Counted from the stretch's first letter, positions 1 through 8,562 are shown. The stretch is DNA of 10,637 nt from Jimgerdemannia flammicorona (GCA_003990745.1 RBNI01007111.1:1-10637); one strand, 5' to 3'. Numbers and translations: made by a program. The notes: generated by a model not told the origin, from the sequence alone.

Positions 1-30
1 TTTTTTATAGTCACTTGGACTCCCTTTATT
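1..30 (-). terminator. LINE copy A 3' end: poly(A) signal and start of poly(A) tail
   Basis: On the minus strand, AATAAA lies at 25-30 and is followed 18 bases later by a run of A (plus-strand T run at 1-6) that meets the window edge. This spacing is that of a normal polyadenylation signal and cleavage site, so position 7 or so is probably the last templated base of the LINE. The full tail length and the target-site duplication lie outside the window. Confidence 0.75.
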
Positions 31-68
31 AGCTGACGTCTATAGTATTATTTATACAGCCGAAACCC

Positions 69-3000
69 TCAACCTATCCCACATGGACCCCCTCCCACCC
101 TTGGACCTACAAATGTCACTCCGTCCACCGTCACTGCAACCCTACCACCACTCTTCTCTACAATCCTCCTTATTAGACCTTTACATCTCCCCCCCTTGGA
201 GCCCCAACCAATCTACCATGCCTTGAAGAGCTCGAGCATCAACTCCTCCCACCTCACTACCCTCAGGCTCACTGTCCTATGGGGGCCCTCCTCAAAGACA
301 TTCTGCCAATGTTCTGTGAGCCCCACCCACATTGCAACGGCCCAGCCTACTGTCAGCCACTCATTCCCCACCCCCCCCACCAGCCTCGACTGCAGTGCCG
401 CCCACTGCCCACCCTCCTCAGGGTCAGGTGCCGACACTCCCAACCTCTCTCCAACTACCCTCCAAAAATACTCCATACTCTCACACTCTCCTAGCCAATG
501 TTCAGGAGTCTGCACCACCCCGCCCTCCTGCCCTACATTATTACATTCCTCACAATCAAAGACCCCGCCATCCACCAGATGACCAGTCCTGAAATTGAGC
601 ATCACATTTCGACGCAGCAACCTCCACCATGTTACCCAGATTTTTGGTGGTAGCCACCTTGACACAATCTTGACCCATGACCAGATGCCTGCCCAGTCCC
701 ATCTCTCCCCAATACCCACCCCTTGCCAGGTCTCCGGCCAAAGGTCCTGCCCCAGACCTCTAAGGCACTCCATTCCTTCCTCTAAGCGGAAGTCCTCAGC
801 CAGATTCCCCCCCAACAAGAGCCTGTCCCACCTCCACATCGCCGGGCCCCAGTTCTCATCTCCTTCAGCACCTTGCTAACAGATCCCAATGCAGTGAGCC
901 CCATCTACCACTCCCCACCAGAATCCTTTGTATCGCATCCTCTGACTACCATCCAAGGCCACCAAGGACAGTAGATCCCCTGAACCCCCCCGCGGCGACA
1001 CCCTCGCCTCCCACAAAAGCTGCATAAGGGGCACCCATTTGCCTCCTCGCAACTCACTGGCCCTCTTCATCCACCATGCCCTCAAGCAAAGTAGCTTCTT
1101 GGGAAAGTCCACCAGGCCAAGTCCTCCACAATCCACAGGGAGTGCTAGTACCTCCCAGCTAATCTGACTCTGGCGTCCAGCCCAGAGCCAAGAGCAGGCC
1201 ATCTTGAGAAGCCTTTTAACCACCCACTTAGGGAAGTCCAAGTGGTAGCCCAAATACCAAAGCTTCGGCATCCAGTACACATTCAGAACAGTTACCCTTC
1301 TCACCAGCGAAACCTGCCTACCACCCCAACTCGTCAGAACCTTCCCCCATTCTACCAGCTTGCCCTCCCACCACTCCTTGGGAAGCAAAGAGCCATACAC
1401 TGAGAAATAGATACCCAAGTACCGTACCACTCCTCCAGCCGGGACAATTGTTCCAATGACGTCCCCCCCTATGACCCCTTCCCCCAGGACCATTGTCTCA
1501 CACTTGTGCCAGTTGAGTTTCGCTCCAGTACATTGTTCATACTATTCCACTGTCTCCTTGAGCATGGCCACATCCGCCACCGAGCCCAGTCCAACCACCA
1601 TATCATCTGCAAAGGCCCCCACCTTCTAATTGACACCCAAGATATTCAATCCACTAACTCTGCATCGTATCTGATCCAACAATGGCTCCAGGGCAAAGGC
1701 GTAGAGGATAGGTGATAGCGGATCCCCCTGAGGCACCCCTCTCCCCAAGGGGAAAGAAGCCCCCCTATGACCATTCACCAGAATCGCAGCCCTACTCCCT
1801 TCCAGTAGTCTAATAAGGGTCTAACACATGCCCCCTGGTACCCCAACGTGCTCCAGTACCTTCTCTAACCATACCCTCCAAACTCTATCATAGGCCTTCT
1901 CTTGGTCCAGAAAAACCAAGCGACCATCCACCCCTGTGGCCCTAGCGCCTTCAATGACACCGTGAACCCAAGCCATGCCATCTCGGATTAGTCGGCCCCC
2001 AACAAAGCCTCTCTGCTCCTTCCCCAACACCTGCTGGGCCACCCCCTGCAGTCTTGCCACCAGGACTTTGGTGACCAACTTGCAGTCCATATCCAGCAGC
2101 ATAATTGGCCTCCAATTCTTCCAGTCCTCCCTACGCCCTTTGTCCTTGTACAGCAGGGATACTAGTCCCAACTGCTGTTCTCCAATCCACTCCCCATTAC
2201 TGATAATGGCATCACACATCAGCGACATCTCCTCCAGAGCCTCTTCGATGGACACCATACATTTCCAAAAGTCCCAAGGCAGACCATCCTCCCCAGGTGC
2301 TGTCCCCAGAGTTGTTGATGCCAGAACTCGAAGAATCTCCTCCCCCAAAACTGGTTGCCCAAGATCCCCCAACCCTGCAGCAGGATTCGGGTGCCACTCT
2401 TCTAGATGCCACTCAATGTCTTGCTCCCCCTCCCCTCCCTCCTCTTCACTCCAAAGATTACTCCAGCAGGTGCTCAGTTGGCCCAGGATCCCCTGCACCC
2501 CTAATACCATCTCTCCTTCATCATTAAGGACCCCTTCCCACCGGTGTCATACCCCCCTAGCATGAAGAAGACGGGACAAAAACCTTGTAGGCCTTTCACC
2601 TTCTTCCAAACCCTGCCACTGTAATCTTGCCACCATAGCCTGAGCCTGCCTCGCTTCCTCCTTTCTCAACAGATCCTGTAGTTCTACCACTTCCAGCTTA
2701 GCCCGCTTAGCCTTCCAGTCCAATAATTCCTCCTCCTCCAAAACCCCAGCCCAGTTCAGGAGCAATCTTTCTAGCCTCCTAGATGCCCACTGGACTCGTC
2801 TCCTCCGCTGAGCACCTCTCTCCTTCCCCACTTCCCCCCAGTACCTCTGAGCTTCAGATTTCAATTGGCGCCACCTATCCCCAATCCTCATCCTGGCACT
2901 CCTCCAAACATGAACCTTAGTTTGTACCTCAACCACCCACGCATTCCACAGGTCCATCTCATCCAGCAATGAAGAGTTCAGGCACCAATGTCCCGACCCC

Positions 3001-3722
3001 TCTCCGCTCCCTCCAAACCTCCCACCTCCCCGGATACCCCAGTGATCTGACCAAGGGCACCACTCGACCTCCATCGTCTCCCAAACTGTATTGCCCCAAC
3101 AATCAGCAGTCAGAATCCAATCGATCCTAGTACCAAGTCCTCCCACCCAGTGAGTATACAGACGTCGATCCCCATCCTGAAGTCTCATGGCATCCACCAG
3201 CGAGCTGAGTCTTTCCACCTCTTCTCATTCCTCCAATCCCCCACTTCTTCCTGCCATGCCCCATCCCCCATCAGTTCTGTCCAATCTACTCTCCCATACC
3301 ATATTAAAATCACCTCCCAGACAATCCACCCCAGCCTCCACCAAGAGTCCAGAATCCCGCAAATCTCCAATCCACGCCACCCGGGTCCCCCTTTCCACTG
3401 GGCAGTAACAAGATCCCACCACAATTGAGTTCCAACCAGGCCTCTGCCATGTCCCCCACACTAATCTACTACCCCAATGTCCAATGTCCGCAATGTCCCC
3501 TTTACCCTTCCTAACCAGAATTCCCACTTTACCCTGCCAAACTGCCTCCCCACCCCATTCTCTCGTCCATTCCAGTGCATCCTCCTCCCCCTCACACCGC
3601 ACATCTTGAAGTAAGAAGAGATCCGCCTCCATTTTCTTCAGCCATCCAAAAATCCTGTGTCGCCTCCCAGTTCCTCTAAGCCCATTGACGTTCATAGAAA
3701 AAATGTTGGTTGTACTATTCAT
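69..3722 (-). pseudogene. LINE ORF2: APE endonuclease, reverse transcriptase and CCHC knuckle, with multiple stops
   Basis: ORF2 would nick target DNA and copy the element RNA into it (target-primed reverse transcription). One frame runs from ATG 3722 to TGA 69-71, about 1,217 codons. Endonuclease, residues 1 to about 230: MNVNGLRG near the start, GGDFN at 136-140, RID at 199-201 and SDH at 225-227. The usual catalytic Glu of the LQE motif is Asp here (LLQD, residue 40). A basic, charged linker follows. Reverse transcriptase: NWRPIMLLD, then LDQEKAYDRV with catalytic Asp 606 (codon 1905-1907), GVPQGDPLSP, and FADD (codons 1602-1613, Asp 706-707). A CX2CX14HX4C knuckle sits at residues 1057-1080. 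Premature stops: TGA 3225-3227 and 2547-2549; TAG 1821-1823, 1626-1628, 1542-1544, 876-878 and 213-215. The frame is never shifted. The natural end could be 213 instead of 69, since both lie past the known domains. Confidence 0.92.
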
Positions 3723-3755
3723 AGTGAAATATTTGATAATGCTGCTTTCCTACAT

Positions 3756-5669
3756 CTACAGTTCCATGCTCACTTCCTCTCCAGCCAGATCCAAATTCCG
3801 TTCTGCCTCAATCTCACCCTCCACATTCCCCTGTTCCTCCAGAGTTGCCAACAATTCCGCACAGTCCTCACCATCCACTATCTCCATAGATGCCTGGTGC
3901 TCCTCGCACACCACCTGCCACTTTTCCAGCCCCTTCCACAGCCCTCACAGATAAGCTGCCCTCTCATTAGCAATACCCAAAAGCGTCGCCTCCCTCGCCT
4001 CAGTGACCTCATACTCCTCTGCCTCCAAGAGAGCTGCCATCATCTCATCTCTCAACTTCCTCACAACCTCCTCACCTCACAACACTCGCCCCCAGAATTC
4101 CTCACTGATCACCCGGAAGTCTATCTCTCCCAGCTCCTCTGCCACCACATTCTGTAGCGCTTTCAACAGCCACTTCTCCCCCCCAACTACCTCAGCCACC
4201 TGCGCCAAATCTTCCTCTCCTTCCTTCCTCTCCTCAGTTCACACAGACTCATCCCAACCATCTTCTGACATGTCCTCTAACTCTCCTTCACCCACCTCGG
4301 GAACACCATACTGGATTGGGTTATCATCTACCATCGCCGTGTCCACTACCGCCTCCTCCAGCTCCTGTCCCTCACTCTCCCTTGTCTTCCCCCCTTGCTG
4401 CCCGGCTGCCGCCCAGATACTAGCACCTGCTCCGGTCCCCTCCTCCATAGCCCCGGCCCTGGGTCCCCCATCTAAACTTGCCAGTAGTTCCTTCTGCATC
4501 TGTCTCCCCTTCGCCTTCTCCCAGAGCACCTTGTCCATTCGCACCTTTTTGCCTTCTATCACCTCCACCACCGTCCTGTCCTCATAAGCTCTCCAAGCCC
4601 TGTGCCTTCTCTCCACCGCCCCCGCCAAGTCCTCAAGCGCCTCCAGCAGATCCTCCTCCTCTTCCTTGGACCCCTTCACCCTTGACACCTTGCACTCCAC
4701 TGAGCCCCACTTCAATGCCACTGGCCAGTCCTTAGCTTTCCCAGTATTCTCCATTCCAAACAGCCTCAGCCTGATGTCCACATCACCCGTCCTGAGCTCA
4801 GTCCCCTCCCATACCCTAAACCCGATATCGACTACCTTGCCGTACTCCTTCACCACATCCGTGACCAGCCTCCTTGCCTCCTCCTTCTTCACTGTCAGCA
4901 GGTCCGCCACCACCAGATGAACCACTTGGGGGTCCCAATGCATACACCTCGCCATCGGAATCGAAATCCCTCCAAACACCACACCCTTCTCCACTGCCTC
5001 CAGTAGCAAACCCTCCTCTTCAAACCCCACCTCAACTGCCTCCAGCTTCTTCAAAAACTTAACCGAGGCTGCTCCTTTCACCTTACTCGCCAACAGCCCC
5101 AGCACCATCTTTGCCGTCACTGCCAAGCCACAGAAGTACATTGTGACAGCGAATTCCAATCGAGATTTTTTGAGTAACGGGGCCGCCACCAGTCCCATCA
5201 CACCATCAGCCAGGTCCCAGGGTCCCGCGCCGCTCCCCTGATGAGGTCCCCCATCAGCCGTCACATCTGGATTTTTTTCCAGATTGCCCATCACACTGCT
5301 ATCAGCAGTCACCGCCTCAGCCACTACACCGCCAGCCCCACTACACTGACCCCCCAGTGTAGGGGCCTCCTTACCACTTGAGGTGGCAGCCGCCTTCCCC
5401 AGCTCCAGCCAGCTATCCAGTCCAGTCGCCTGCTTCCCCATCCTGACCTTATCTGCGAAGGTCATCCTTCCTCCCCCATGTGGCCTTGCACCTCCTCTGC
5501 TACCTCCTCTGGCCCCCCGACCCCTTATCGAAGCACTCGGCATGCCAAGACCCGCACCTTGACCCCCCCCCACATGTTGCCAGTCAAAGGCACTGGGGCC
5601 CCCCTGCCCAGTACGCTCACCAGATTGCATGTTGCTTGCCATCTTAACAGCACCAATACTTGAAGACAT
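3756..5669 (-). pseudogene. LINE ORF1 (gag-like RNA-binding protein), copy A
   Basis: This is the upstream ORF, expected to bind element RNA and form the ribonucleoprotein. From ATG 5669 the frame is open to TGA 4239-4241 (476 codons). It then continues in frame through TGA 4077-4079 and TGA 3945-3947 to TAG 3756-3758, 33 bases before ORF2. The alternative start at 5642 (MASNMQ) aligns with the start in copy B (MSSNKQ at 6275), so 5642 may be the real one. The N-terminal 70 or so residues are rich in Gly, Arg and Ser, with RGRGARGGSRGG-type repeats that suggest RNA contact. Residues of about 160-310 look like the RRM-like or DUF4283-like core of LINE ORF1 proteins; this is a fold guess without a search. 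The stretch after 4239 is Glu-rich and helix-prone. Each of the three stops is one transition away from Arg or Trp. Confidence 0.85.
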
Positions 5670-5725
5670 TGTTGAAAAGTGTTGCCTGAGTCTTGTGTCA
5701 CCCGAATGGTACCGGTGAAAGATGC
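5643..5725 (-). other. 5' leader of LINE copy A
   Basis: This short untranslated leader lies between the element start (GCATCTTTC, 5717-5725) and the ORF1 start at 5642. It aligns loosely, with a few small gaps, to 6276-6359 ahead of ORF1 in copy B: ACACA, CAACAC, TTCAA, GTC and ATTGG recur in the same order. Any internal promoter of the LINE would have to lie here or inside ORF1; I recognise no specific motif. An upstream ATG at 5669 is in frame with ORF1 and would add 9 residues. Confidence 0.6.
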
Positions 5726-5726
5726 C

Positions 5727-6275
5727 CCAGAACCATCTTTGCCATCACTGCCAAGTCTCAGAAGCACAAGGTCACTATAAACTCTGAGATCGACTTCTTG
5801 AGTAATGGTGCTACTGCCAGTCCCGTCACACCATCTGCCAGGTCCCCCTTCCGCATCAGGATCCCTTGCCCCACCTGACCATCAGCTGTCACATCTCTTT
5901 TTTTTTCTGATTAGCCATCATGCTACCATCAGCAGTCCCACCACTACTCCCAGCAGTCCCTCCACTTCCCCCACCTCTCACCAGTGAAGGCCCAGCTCCT
6001 CCAGCATCCTCAGTCTTCTGCTTCCCCTTCCCTCCTGCCTGATCTCTGCAGGCTCCCATCGGCCAACCCCCAGTCCTCAGTGTGTCTGCAAAGCTCCGCC
6101 CCTGCTGCCCTCCAGCCCCCCCACTAGTGCCGCCACCACTACCCGAGCTGCCCAGTCCACTTGAGCCACCGAAAGACCCCATCCCCAGCCCATGTCTCCT
6201 CCCAACATACTGCCAGTTGAAAGCCCCAGGTCCACCCGACCTGGTACATGTATTGGCTTGCTTGTTGCTTGACAT
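5727..6275 (-). pseudogene. LINE ORF1 fragment, copy B
   Basis: The start is ATG 6275 (MSSNKQ). The N-terminus parallels copy A: GGPGAFNWQYVG against GGPSAFDWQHVG, a Gly/Ser-rich low-complexity stretch, then RSFADTLRTG against MTFADKVRMG. The frame ends at TGA 5889-5891, directly after a run of nine A (T run at 5898-5906). Shifting the frame there restores the match (DVTADG, DLADGVTGLAVAPLLKKS, AKMVLG), so slippage in the homopolymer broke it. A further stop follows in the restored frame at 5758-5760. The homology to copy A ends near 5727. Because copy A's ORF2 lies beyond, this fragment has no RT of its own in the window. Confidence 0.8.
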
Positions 6276-6359
6276 CTTCTTAGTATCTTTTCTCCAATAA
6301 ATGACTTGAAAGTGTGTTGTAAAAGTATGTGTAATATGAATTATAGTGGAGAAAGATGC
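5727..6359 (-). mobile_element. LINE copy B, 5' part only, interrupted by copy A
   Basis: This second member of the same LINE family keeps its 5' terminus (GCATCTTTC at 6351-6359), leader and the first part of ORF1, and ends abruptly near 5727 where copy A begins. Its 5727-5900 segment matches 5099-5290 of copy A at the nucleotide level, including shared stretches such as ACCATCTTTGCC and TCACTGCCAAG. LINEs normally lose their 5' end, so a copy that keeps the 5' end and lacks the rest is best explained by copy A having inserted into it. The remainder should then lie to the left of this window. The exact junction is blurred by a few shared bases (GCCCCAG) at about 5723-5729. Confidence 0.82.
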
Positions 6360-7364
6360 ATAACCTCCTTTGGCCTTGTACACAGCAGCAACGCATCTTG
6401 GCATGCTCTCAATTAGGTCAATGCATTTTTCAGTTGATATGCCTTCCCATTCATGCTCTATATGTTCTCAAAGCTCTTGTATTCCTTTGGGTGGTTCATC
6501 ATACGCATTGAGTAGTTGTTTGAGATGTCTCTAAAGATGTTTGATTGGATTAAGATTGGGGGACTGTGCTGGCCAATCTAGCAAATGGATGGAATTGTTC
6601 TTGAACCAGTTGTGCACCATCTTCGATGTATGTTTTGGATCATTATCTTGTTGAAATATCACCTTCTTTTTGTCTATTCTAAAGAATTTAATAGATTCCT
6701 TTAATTTATCTTCAAGGATTTCCATATATAGCTCCAAATTCATATGCCTGTCGATTCTGTATGTATATCCAATGCTATAGTAACTCATATATCTCCAAAT
6801 CATAATCGATCTGCCACCAAATTTCAATGTCGGAGTCACATGATATTGCTCAAGCTGCACCCCGGGCCTCTTTCATGCCCATTCTTATCCGTCTGATCCC
6901 AAATAGTTGACTTTTGTTTCATCCAAGAATATCACCCATTTCCAGTCATCTATGGTCCAGTTCTTGTATTTTTGTGTGAATTCATACCACGATTTGATAT
7001 GGCATGGCAACAATAATGGCTTTTTCTACTTCACAAATGACTTCAAACTGGTACCTTTTAACATTCGACATACTGTGGTTGCGCTCACACTGGCTTGGCC
7101 CTCTTCTTGAAGTATTTTTGTGATGTTTGCAGCAGTTTCAACCTTGTCACTGGACACCTGGTAGACAATCTATGATCTATCTTGAGTAGATAACTTTGGT
7201 GGATGACTGCCTTTTGATATGTTTGTGTCATCACAATGCTCATTTCGGATGCGGCTAACCAAAGTAATACTTATGCTGATTGCTTTAGCAATCTTTTTTA
7301 CCAACTACCTGGAATTCAACCTATTAATGATAGTGTCGTGAATCTCAATAGATAGCTTCTGCAT
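6360..7364 (-). pseudogene. Tc1-like transposase (DD34E type), degenerate
   Basis: A DDE transposase that would bind the terminal repeats and cut and rejoin DNA at TA. One unshifted frame of 335 codons runs from ATG 7364 (MQKLSIEIHDTIINRL), close to the usual 340 or so residues. Helix-turn-helix-like segments lie near residues 15-45 (LVKKIAKAISISITLVSRI) and 75-105 (NITKILQEEGQASVSATTV). The catalytic triad is Asp in FLDETK (6921-6923), Asp in QQDNDPKHTS (6645-6647), then 34 residues to NPIKHL, where the expected Glu of NPIEHLW is Lys (6540-6542). Stops: TAG 7305-7307, 7170-7172, 7026-7028; TAA 6885-6887; TGA 6873-6875; TAG 6531-6533; TGA 6468-6470. The C-terminus ESMPRC...YKAKGGY is the family's end and runs directly into LINE B at 6359. 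Confidence 0.9.
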
Positions 7365-7413
7365 TTCATATAAGAAATGAATATCAGTATGAATTTTTAC
7401 ACCATTTTTATAC

Positions 7414-7449
7414 CAAGGATGACATCAAGAATGATGCCAAGAATGATGC
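7414..7449 (+). repeat. 12-base tandem repeat, three units
   Basis: The units are CAAGGATGACAT (7414-7425), CAAGAATGATGC (7426-7437) and CAAGAATGATGC (7438-7449); the last two are identical and the first differs at three positions. It lies just upstream of the transposase start on the minus strand, in the subterminal region of the Tc1-like element. Tandem subterminal motifs can be transposase-binding sites, but there is no direct evidence for that here. Confidence 0.7.
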
Positions 7450-7509
7450 CATATGTCACAGCTGTATAAAAGGTTGAGCAGGTTATGTAAAATAATAAAA
7501 TAGCAAAAA

Positions 7510-7540
7510 TGGTGGTGGAAAAGCCAAAAGGGTAACAATA
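7510..7540 (+). repeat. Inverted second copy of the Tc1 terminal sequence
   Basis: The plus strand reads GGTGGTGGAAAAGCC followed by AAAAGGGTAACAATA, an imperfect inverted match to the terminal repeat at 7705-7730 (GTGGTG, GC, AAAAGGGTAA, AAT in the same order, with about 4 extra bases). The two arms face each other across about 165 bases. This could be a subterminal inverted repeat belonging to the element, or the left end of a small non-autonomous element occupying 7510-7730. Confidence 0.5.
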
Positions 7541-7704
7541 CATAGTATTAATGTAAAAATTTATTGCAAGCTAAATAATAATGGTATCAAAATGATATTT
7601 TAACCAATGGTAAAGAAAAGTAAGAGCTTTTGGAAAATATAAGTTACATTTCATTATATTAATTATTTATAGAGATATTATTTATAAAAGTAAAATTTTC
7701 AAAA

Positions 7705-7730
7705 CATTATTACCCTTTTGCTCACCACTG
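7705..7730 (-). repeat. Terminal inverted repeat of the Tc1-like element
   Basis: The minus strand reads CAGTGGTGAGCAAAAGGG at 7713-7730 and continues TAATAATG, flanked outside by TA (7731-7732). The CAGTGGTG...AAAAGGGTA pattern is typical of fungal Tc1-like ends. The matching repeat at the other end is not found inside the window. Confidence 0.75.
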
Positions 7731-7817
7731 TATATTGAATAAGCTAAAATTTATTAAATTTGGATATGTTTTGGTCAAGTTATTGAATTTTGAAAAATTA
7801 GGTTTAAATTAGATTTT

Positions 7818-7895
7818 AAATTGAATTGAACCTTGATTTGGTTTGAATATTTCAAATTAAATTAAATTGGAGCTAAATTTAATTCAATTCAATTT
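7818..7895. repeat. Inverted repeat with 13-base perfect arms
   Basis: The arms AAATTGAATTGAA (7818-7830) and TTCAATTCAATTT (7883-7895) are exact reverse complements separated by 52 bases, with further A/T-rich partial pairing inside. In such low-complexity DNA this may be chance; no function is implied. Confidence 0.5.
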
Positions 7896-7912
7896 ATTCT
7901 AAGTATTAATAA

Positions 7913-7916
<4 letters not shown>

Positions 7917-7946
<30 letters not shown>
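7917..7946 (-). repeat. Homopolymer of 30 T (poly(A) on the minus strand)
   Basis: An uninterrupted T run. Read on the minus strand it is an A30 tract immediately downstream of a more complex, less AT-rich stretch (7947 to about 8035), which suggests the tail of a retroposed sequence. Confidence 0.9.
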
Positions 7947-8035
7947 CAGAACAGTGAGCTCAAATCTTGTAATGATAAATAAGAGAATTGGCTCCAACTA
8001 TTCAAGCTCTCCAAGATCAAAGATACCTAGTTATC
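7917..8035 (-). mobile_element. Possible short SINE-like retroposon with poly(A) tail
   Basis: On the minus strand, about 90 bases of mixed sequence are followed directly by A30. It contains TAGTTGGAGCC, similar to the D-arm/A-box part of a tRNA, and then GATTTGAGCTC, which differs from a pol III B box (GGTTCGANTCC type) at its second and fifth bases by G-to-A and C-to-T changes. No clear target-site duplication was found and the right edge is a guess. A tRNA-derived SINE is the best idea; an old processed transcript is the alternative. Confidence 0.25.
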
Positions 8036-8562
8036 TTATTTAAAAATATATATTTACTTATTTTCTTTCTTATTTTATTTTTATTTTTAATATTCAACCT
8101 TTATTTTATATATATTATACTTTAAATTTATTATCTTATAAAGCTATATAAATATTCCATTACCTCTAAACTACCGAACTTAGTAAGTTCTGTCTATATA
8201 TAGTAGTTTCAATATACTGAGCAGTACTTAATAGCTATTATAATAGTGCTATATAATAGTAGAGACTGATATATGTAAGGAGTATAATGAGAAGTTGAGA
8301 AGTATAGTGATTTCAGTTAACTATAGAGTTGTAGTGATTTTTAGAGTTTTCTAAGTTATAAATAAATTAAGAAAATAAAGTTACTCTTAAAATAATAGTA
8401 GAACTTTGCCTTATTAGTAGCTAGAGTAGTAGAAGTATAATAGCTGAATAAAAGTATATTATGAAGAGATTTGAAATTGACAGATAGATAAGAGATTATA
8501 ATTGAAACTAATATTAATAAGCTTCAGATCTTCAGCAATATCTATAAGTACTCTTTATACTA

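Larger units (their letters stand above)
1..5725 (-). mobile_element. Non-LTR retrotransposon (LINE, L1-like), copy A, full-length but inactivated
   Basis: Reading on the minus strand from 5725 to 1, the element has a short leader, ORF1 (5669-3756), a 33-base spacer, ORF2 (3722-69), a short 3' UTR and a poly(A) end (T run at 1-6 on the plus strand). This two-ORF order, an APE-type endonuclease placed before a reverse transcriptase, and the absence of a visible RNase H domain fit the L1 group better than the RNase H-bearing Tad group. The 5' end is set by a 9-base start, GCATCTTTC, shared with copy B at 6351-6359. The length of about 5.7 kb is normal for a complete L1-type element. Both ORFs carry several in-frame stops, so the copy cannot move by itself. 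The element is C-rich on the plus strand and clearly less AT-rich than the DNA to the right of 6300. Confidence 0.93.
6360..7730 (-). mobile_element. Tc1/mariner-type DNA transposon, one end missing
   Basis: This cut-and-paste transposon, read on the minus strand, starts at 7730 with CAGTGGTGAGCAAAAGGG beside a TA dinucleotide (7731-7732), the standard Tc1/mariner target. An AT-rich subterminal region of about 365 bases follows, then the transposase frame (7364 down to 6360). The element is cut at 6360, where LINE copy B begins, so the other terminal inverted repeat is not in the window and should lie left of copy A if the nesting is as inferred. The coding part is broken by seven stops and a changed catalytic residue, so it is dead. 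Its base composition is more AT-rich than the LINEs. Confidence 0.9.

Noticed and set aside
196..4920. Many long plus-strand open frames opposite the LINE (Pro/Ser-rich products)
   Set aside because: They are antisense shadows of the G-rich coding strand of ORF1 and ORF2, overlap one another in several frames and have no recognisable domains.
6907..7110. Plus-strand 67-codon frame
   Set aside because: It lies opposite the transposase HTH and first catalytic region, which is clearly coding on the minus strand.
69..7364. Stop-codon reassignment as an explanation for the in-frame stops
   Set aside because: TAG, TGA and TAA all occur inside frames of known families, and the transposase also has a catalytic Glu-to-Lys change, so decay explains the data better than a variant code.
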